Assembly: GCA_033026295.1 (NCBI GenBank)
Contig: CM065186.1
Location: forward strand, 20,533,172-20,597,171
Direction: 5' to 3'
Source of the DNA: Channa striata
Taxonomy: Eukaryota; Chordata; Actinopteri; Anabantiformes; Channidae
Length of the DNA: 64,000 nt
The position numbers and the translations under genes are program-made. The notes under the pieces are model-generated. The model saw only the letters and a program-made list of their open reading frames with translations, was not told the origin of the DNA and searched no databases. Of the stretch, positions 59,496-64,000 are shown piece by piece. Each line of letters opens with the position of its first letter. The stretch's first letter is position 1.

Positions 59496-59879
59496 TTTGC
59501 TCATTCTGAGAGGAGCTTTGTGACAACACTAACAAATGGCCACATGTTACTTTCCAAGATTCCCATCTTGGAGTTTGGATTTAGTCCTCTGTGTAAAACA
59601 TGACTTTATAAAATCCTCTTAGAGATCTGCTTTTTTTTTTTAACACAACAAATCTTATGTAAAGATCATTCAATTCAATCCCTTGTCCCACTTTACTGGC
59701 AGTTTCATTACATTACAAATACTGAAGTTTGCTTTGACTAAATCACTGCAGCATCAAATTAAATTACTGTACCTGTGAAAGTAGTCCAAAAACAAATTTC
59801 CCTCTGTTTGTGCAGTATTTTCCAGCTTTTAGGTAATTACTGAACTTTTGAAAAAAAAAAAAAACTATGTAAAAATCCT
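59496..59879. other. Unassigned; no gene seen
   Basis: AT-rich with an A run near 59850. No recognised element. Confidence 0.45.
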
Positions 59880-60045
59880 ATCACATGACCTCCAAGCCCT
59901 CAGGCCTCATTGCATGAGGAACTGCCATGAGACCATAAATATAGTGGCCCATATAGTGGGTAGAGACGTTGGAGGGCAAAACAGACAATGTGGGATCAAT
60001 GCAGTCCGTCCATGCATCCTGAAATGCAACTCATTTCAGATCGAC
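59880..60045 (+). mobile_element. Decayed transposase-like remnant
   Basis: TGACCTCCAAGCCCTCAGGC, CTCATTGCATGAGGAACTGC and GTCCGTCCATGCATCCTGAA share blocks with 50745-51010 and, from memory, with the start of a fish Tc1/IS630-like transposase. Very degraded. Confidence 0.35.
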
Positions 60046-60056
60046 TGAAAGATGGT

Positions 60057-60685
60057 TCCCCTTTCTCCTGCCCCTATTTTCTGAAATACTTGAAAAAGTA
60101 GTTGTAAAGCAATTATGTGATCACCTGCGCAGAAATGACTTGTTTGAAGAATTTCAGTCAGGATTTAGAGTTCATAATAGCACAGAAAGCACACTGATTA
60201 AAGTCACCAACAATCTCCTTCTGGCTTCAGATAATGGACTTGTCTCTATACTAGTTCTGCTAGATCTTAGTGCTGCATTTGACACCATTGATCACAGAAT
60301 TTTATTACAGAGACTGGAACATGTTATTGGAATTAAAGGAAGTGCACTAAATTGGTTTAAATCGTATCTATCAGATAGATTCCAATTTGTTCATGTTAAT
60401 GATGAATCTTCCACATACACAAAAGTTAGTAATGGAGTTCCACAAGGCTCAATGTTAGGACCAATACTCTTTACTCTATATATGTCTCCCCTTGGCAACA
60501 TTATTAGAAAACACAAATTTTCACTGCCACGCTGATGATACGCAGTTATATATATCTATGACACCTGATGAAACAAATGAATTAAGTGGGTTTTCTCTAA
60601 ATGTTTGTATAGTCCTGACTTTATTATGTAAAGTGCCTTCAGGTGACTTTGTTGTAAATCGGTGCTATATAAATAAAGTTGAAGT
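60057..60685 (+). mobile_element. L2-like LINE, RT fragment joined to 3' tail, with 11-bp target duplication
   Basis: TGAAAGATGGT occurs at 60046-60056 and 60686-60696. The body starts in RT (compare 23150) with an open frame 60140-60535 containing FEEFQSGFRVHNS, LDLSAAFDTIDH and NGVPQGSMLGPILF. One base change of frame then precedes the ADDTQLYISM motif. At about 60583 it jumps to the last 100 bp of the LINE, omitting the thumb and most of the 3' UTR. It shows the Gln codon that is a stop in the full-length copy. Confidence 0.88.
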
Positions 60686-60692
60686 TGAAAGA

Positions 60693-60815
60693 TGGTAAAT
60701 TGGCTTATATAGCACTTTTCTACTTATTGGTACTCAAAGGCCTTTACACTGGTTTTTGTTTACCATTCACACTCACAACCACACTCACATTCATGCACTG
60801 ATGAGTGTGTTACAT
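60693..60815 (+). repeat. SINE-like dispersed repeat, left half
   Basis: GGCTTATATAGCACTTTTCT, TATTGGTACTCAAAG and CATTCACACTCACAACCAC match the left half of 33932-34189. It directly abuts the LINE's target duplication. Confidence 0.6.
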
Positions 60816-61079
60816 ACATACATACAGCATTGTGGTGACGTGGTTGGTGTTGGAGCTGAGAGCCAAAAAACAGCAGAAAGTGGTAGTGAAAAAAAGAATG
60901 AAAGAAAACCAGTGTTGGTTTTGGTCTTTTGGTGACTTTTAGAAAAATGCAAAAAACTGGAAGGCCACTCTTGCATTTGCACATGTTACAACTAAAAGGC
61001 TAAGCTGAGACTTCCAGAAAGCTCTTCAATACAAATAAGTCACTTGGATGTAAGTGGGATAGTTCTCTCCATCTGCCTG
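60816..61079. other. Unassigned short stretch
   Basis: Nothing recognised. Confidence 0.45.
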
Positions 61080-62572
61080 CAAAAAAAAAATTCCCCACTC
61101 GCCCCTTCTCTTTGGGGCGGTCTTACTTCTTCCTTCAAGCTCGGGTCCTCTACCAGAGGCCTGGGAGCTTGAGGGTCCTGCGCAGTATCTTAGCTGTTCC
61201 TAGGACTGCGCTCTTCTGGACAGAGATCTCAGATGTTGTTCCTGGGATCTGCTGGAGCCACTCTCCCAGTTTGGGGGTCACAGCCCCCAGGGTTCCTATC
61301 ACCATGGGCACCACTTGTGCCTTCCCCTTCCACATCTTTTCTATCTCCTCTTTCAGCCCTTGGTATTTCTCAAGTTTCTCGTGTTCCTTCTTCCTGATGT
61401 TGCTATCGCTCGGGATTGCTACATCTATCACTACAGCCTTGTTCTCCTGTTTGTCCACAACTACTATGTCCGGTTGGTTGGCCATTACCAGTTTGTCCTG
61501 TGTACAGATGTTCCTGTGTACTATGCCAGCCACTTGGTTATGGCGTTCCATGTATGCCCTGCCTGCTAGCATCTTGCACCCCACTGTTATGTGCTGGATT
61601 GTCTCAGGGGCATCTTTGCACAGCCTGCACCTGGGGTCTTGCCTGGTATGGTAGATCCCAGCCTCTATTGATCTTGTACTCAGAGCCTGCTCCTGTGCTG
61701 CTAGGATTAGTGCCTCTGTGCTGTCTTTCAGTCCAGCTTTGTCCAGCCACTGGTAGGATTTTTCAATGTCAGCCACTTCTTCTATCTGCCGGTGATACAT
61801 ACCGTGCAGGGGTTTGTCTTTCCATGATGGATCCTGCTCTTCCTGTCCTTGCTCCTCTGGTTTCTGCTGCCTGAGGTATTCACTAAGCACGTCATCACTT
61901 GGGGCCATCTTCCTGATGTATTCACGGAGCTTAGTTGTTTCATCCTGGATAGTGGCTCTGACGCTCACTAGTCCTCGGCCTCCTTCCTTGCGCTTAGCGT
62001 ACAGTCTCAGGGTGCTGGATTTGGGGTGAAACCCTCCATGCATTGTAAGGAGCTTCCTTGTCTTGATGTCAGTGGCTTCCATCTCCTCCTTTGGCCAGCT
62101 TATTATGCCAGCTGGGTACCTGATGACCGGGAGGGCGTAGGTGTTGATCGCCCGGACCTTGTTCTTCCCATTCAGCTGACTTCTCAGGACTTGCCTTACT
62201 CTCTGGAGGTACTTGGTGGTCGCTGCTTTCCTTGCGGCCTCTTCGTGGTTACCATTTGCCTGCGGGATCCCAAGGTACTTGTAGCTGTCTTCCACATCTG
62301 CTATCTTGCCTTCTGGTAGTACAATCCCCTCAGTTCTGACTACCTTTCCTCTCCTCGCAACCATCCGGCCACACTTGACCAGTCCGAATGACATTCCGAT
62401 GTCTTGGCTGTATATCCTGGTGGTATGTATCAGCGAGTCGATGTCTCGTTCGCTTCTGGCATACAGCTTGATGTCATCCATGTAGAGGAGGTGGCTGATG
62501 GTTGCTCCATTGCGTAGTCGATATCCGTAACCACTCTTGGCGATGATCTGGCTGAGGGGGTTCAGCCATTGT
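61080..62572 (-). mobile_element. R4/Dong/NeSL-like LINE, 5'-truncated
   Basis: The minus-strand element keeps the end of RT, the CCHC region, a restriction-like endonuclease and a 3' UTR of about 60 bp that ends at a nine-base A run (T/A at 61080-61089). The 5' end is lost within RT, just before the catalytic box. It belongs to the LINE group that uses a PD-(D/E)xK endonuclease located after RT, unlike the APE-bearing LINEs elsewhere in the window. Confidence 0.85.
61150..62572 (-). pseudogene. LINE polyprotein C-terminal part: RT end, CCHC, restriction-like endonuclease
   Basis: Open for about 473 codons from a TAA near 62581 to the stop at 61150. It begins NPLSQIIAKSGYGYRLR, then the RT catalytic box LLYMDDIKLY. 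Counting from that Met: SYKYLGIPQANG near 66-77, the CCHC motif C285-x2-C288-x8-H297-x4-C302, then the endonuclease with P337-D338, D353 in VIDVAIPSDS, and KYQGL near 372. The frame ends LKLPGLW. All nuclease residues I can name are present. From memory of relatives, about 30 residues are missing in frame just before KLVMANQPD, so the nuclease start is probably damaged. RT motifs A and B are gone, so it cannot be autonomous. Confidence 0.85.
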
Positions 62573-62676
62573 GATGGTTACTGGATCTTGTTCACCTCGA
62601 CACCTGACGCGGACCTTGTTAACCCGGGCGACGTCTGAGCCGGTCTGACTCTAGTATTTGTATCACTCATTAGCGC

Positions 62677-62744
62677 AACGAGGTTGGCAGGTAGCATTAA
62701 GGGCCTTGCCAACGAGGTTGGCAGGTAGCATTAAGGGCCTTGCC
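62677..62744. repeat. Exact 34-bp tandem duplication
   Basis: AACGAGGTTGGCAGGTAGCA plus 14 more bases (62677-62710) is repeated without change at 62711-62744, within a GC-richer patch (62573-62830) that ends in tRNA-like or SINE-like wording (GGGAATCGACCCCACGATCT). Confidence 0.95.
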
Positions 62745-62835
62745 AAAGGGCCCACACTGGATAGCAACGACGCCCTATGCGGGAATCGACCCCACGATCT
62801 ACTGTGCCAAAGTCAGTGGCGTTAACCACCTGCTC

Positions 62836-62851
62836 AATATATATATATATT
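62836..62851. repeat. (AT)n microsatellite
   Basis: Seven to eight AT dinucleotides. Confidence 0.9.
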
Positions 62852-64000
62852 CACACATTGTTACTGGTATAGAAAATGCAGCTGAATATAGGATCTCACC
62901 TGTAAGTGCCTGTAAAAGACTGTCATACACCTACAGAAAATGATATCTTTAATATCTCAGAAACAGGTAATAGGTTAAAACATTTACCAACAAATAGAAT
63001 ATTCAAATAATTTTTACATCATAGCCGAAATAAGTCTGTGTGTGTGTTTGTGTCTTCAGACAGGCACCTAGAGTGAGATGGAATGTGCATTATTTTATAA
63101 TCGTTTAGATCACTTGTGACTGCATTTCTAACAAATTCCAGAACTTATTCTCCAAATATTAGAGAAAGTAATTATAGATTATAAACAAAATAATTATTAG
63201 TTGCAGATAAAAACAGGGAGCTTCACCTCAGCCAACTACAACAGTGAAATCCTGGCATTTGCATTAAAGCATAAGTAGTAATAATCCAATTGATATTATC
63301 AATGCTGCATGAGACATTTTTCTGCATCAACTACTTTTTATTTTATGTATTTTGTGAAAACTTTTGTGACATTTTAGCAATTAATCAATGTTCACACTGT
63401 ATATAAGTAAATAAAGCAGTAATGATAATGCAGTTCTTGCTTTAAATTTAAAAAGTGCATTTCAAAAAGTCTTTCAATTTCATTAGGTCAAAGATTCAAG
63501 AGAAATGAGTAATGCAATTTAACAATGGCTGTGGTGTCCCACAAAAATGATCTAATCTTGTTTGGGGGCAAAACAGAAAATCTTTTAAATGACCCATGTC
63601 CCATGATTCAAGAACTCTCCACTGGACACCATTCACTCTATGGTAGTATTCAGTACAGGTACAAAGACACACATCTATGCAAGCATGCGCACATGCATGG
63701 ACAAACAAATACACACAGAAATACAACTGCTGATAAGCTACACACATGATCAGAAAAAAATATTATATATGAGGAACAATGACTAAATTTGCAATAAATG
63801 CTAAAGCAATTACTAGTAAACAGATAGGGTGGGGGGTGGATAAGAGCTAGGAGCTGCACGTACTGTAGGCCTTGGACAGCCTCATTGTTATGCAAGTGTC
63901 TGGTGCAAACCCAAATTAAAAAGGAATGTATTACACAGGATTTTACACTTGGATGACCAGGCTCAAGAAAACCCATCAATCCACAAAGTAAGAGATAACT
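62852..64000. other. Unassigned; no gene seen
   Basis: AT-rich. Frames at the far right (63496-63979) are open but consist of CA/TG-rich low-complexity codons with no motif. Confidence 0.45.

Noticed and set aside
62750..62830. tRNA-like wording upstream of the R4-like LINE
   Set aside because: No cloverleaf, anticodon stem or intact A and B boxes could be arranged; probably part of a SINE-like repeat.

Overview
This window looks like teleost fish nuclear DNA. It is AT-rich and eukaryotic in style, with no operons and no dense protein coding. Most of what can be recognised is transposable-element debris of kinds typical of ray-finned fish: L2/CR1-type LINEs ending in TTGAATTGAATTG, RTE-type LINEs ending in GTA repeats, an R4/Dong/NeSL-type LINE with a restriction-like endonuclease, Gypsy and BEL/Pao pieces, an endogenous retrovirus, a hAT fragment, a foldback MITE and SINE-like repeats. 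Adding the intervals, roughly half of the window is recognisable mobile DNA. I found no convincing host gene. One possible first coding exon lies near 12.14-12.25 kb and is weakly supported.

Layout. 0-5 kb: an LTR-like remnant, a LINE remnant, then a hAT fragment split by an L2-like LINE tail that is itself split by a solo LTR. 5-16 kb: mostly unique sequence with a foldback MITE (6.5-7.3 kb), a LINE tail (8.6 kb) and an inverted repeat (11.3-11.8 kb). 16.2-25 kb: a minus-strand L2-like fragment interrupted by a minus-strand RTE LINE, lying head-to-head with a nearly full-length plus-strand L2-like LINE whose ORF1 carries an SGNH esterase and whose ORF2 carries APE endonuclease and RT. 25-34 kb: mostly unique sequence with small dispersed repeats and a striking double palindrome at 32.9 kb. 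34-46.2 kb: a deep nest. A second L2-type LINE (endonuclease half at 35.7 kb, RT half and 3' end at 45.7-46.2 kb) is split by an endogenous retrovirus (5' LTR at 36.2 kb, pol at 42.6-44.5 kb). That retrovirus holds an internally deleted minus-strand L2-like LINE, which in turn holds a minus-strand Gypsy solo LTR. A plus-strand Gypsy LTR with primer-binding site and gag start lies at the right end. 46-52.6 kb: mostly unique. 53-59.5 kb: two nearly identical RTE LINEs in the same orientation, 197 bp apart, each with its own perfect target-site duplication. 59.9-62.6 kb: a transposase remnant, a deleted LINE, a SINE-like repeat and the 3' half of an R4-like LINE. 62.8-64 kb: unique.

The coding regions are replication genes of retroelements. 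They do not form a host pathway. Almost all are broken by stops or single-base frameshifts. In the two young RTE copies the breaks are largely one-base losses in homopolymer runs, so sequencing error is a real alternative to decay. No CRISPR array, RNA gene or bacterial-type system was seen. The most informative content is the order of nested insertions and the domain make-up of the L2-like ORF1.
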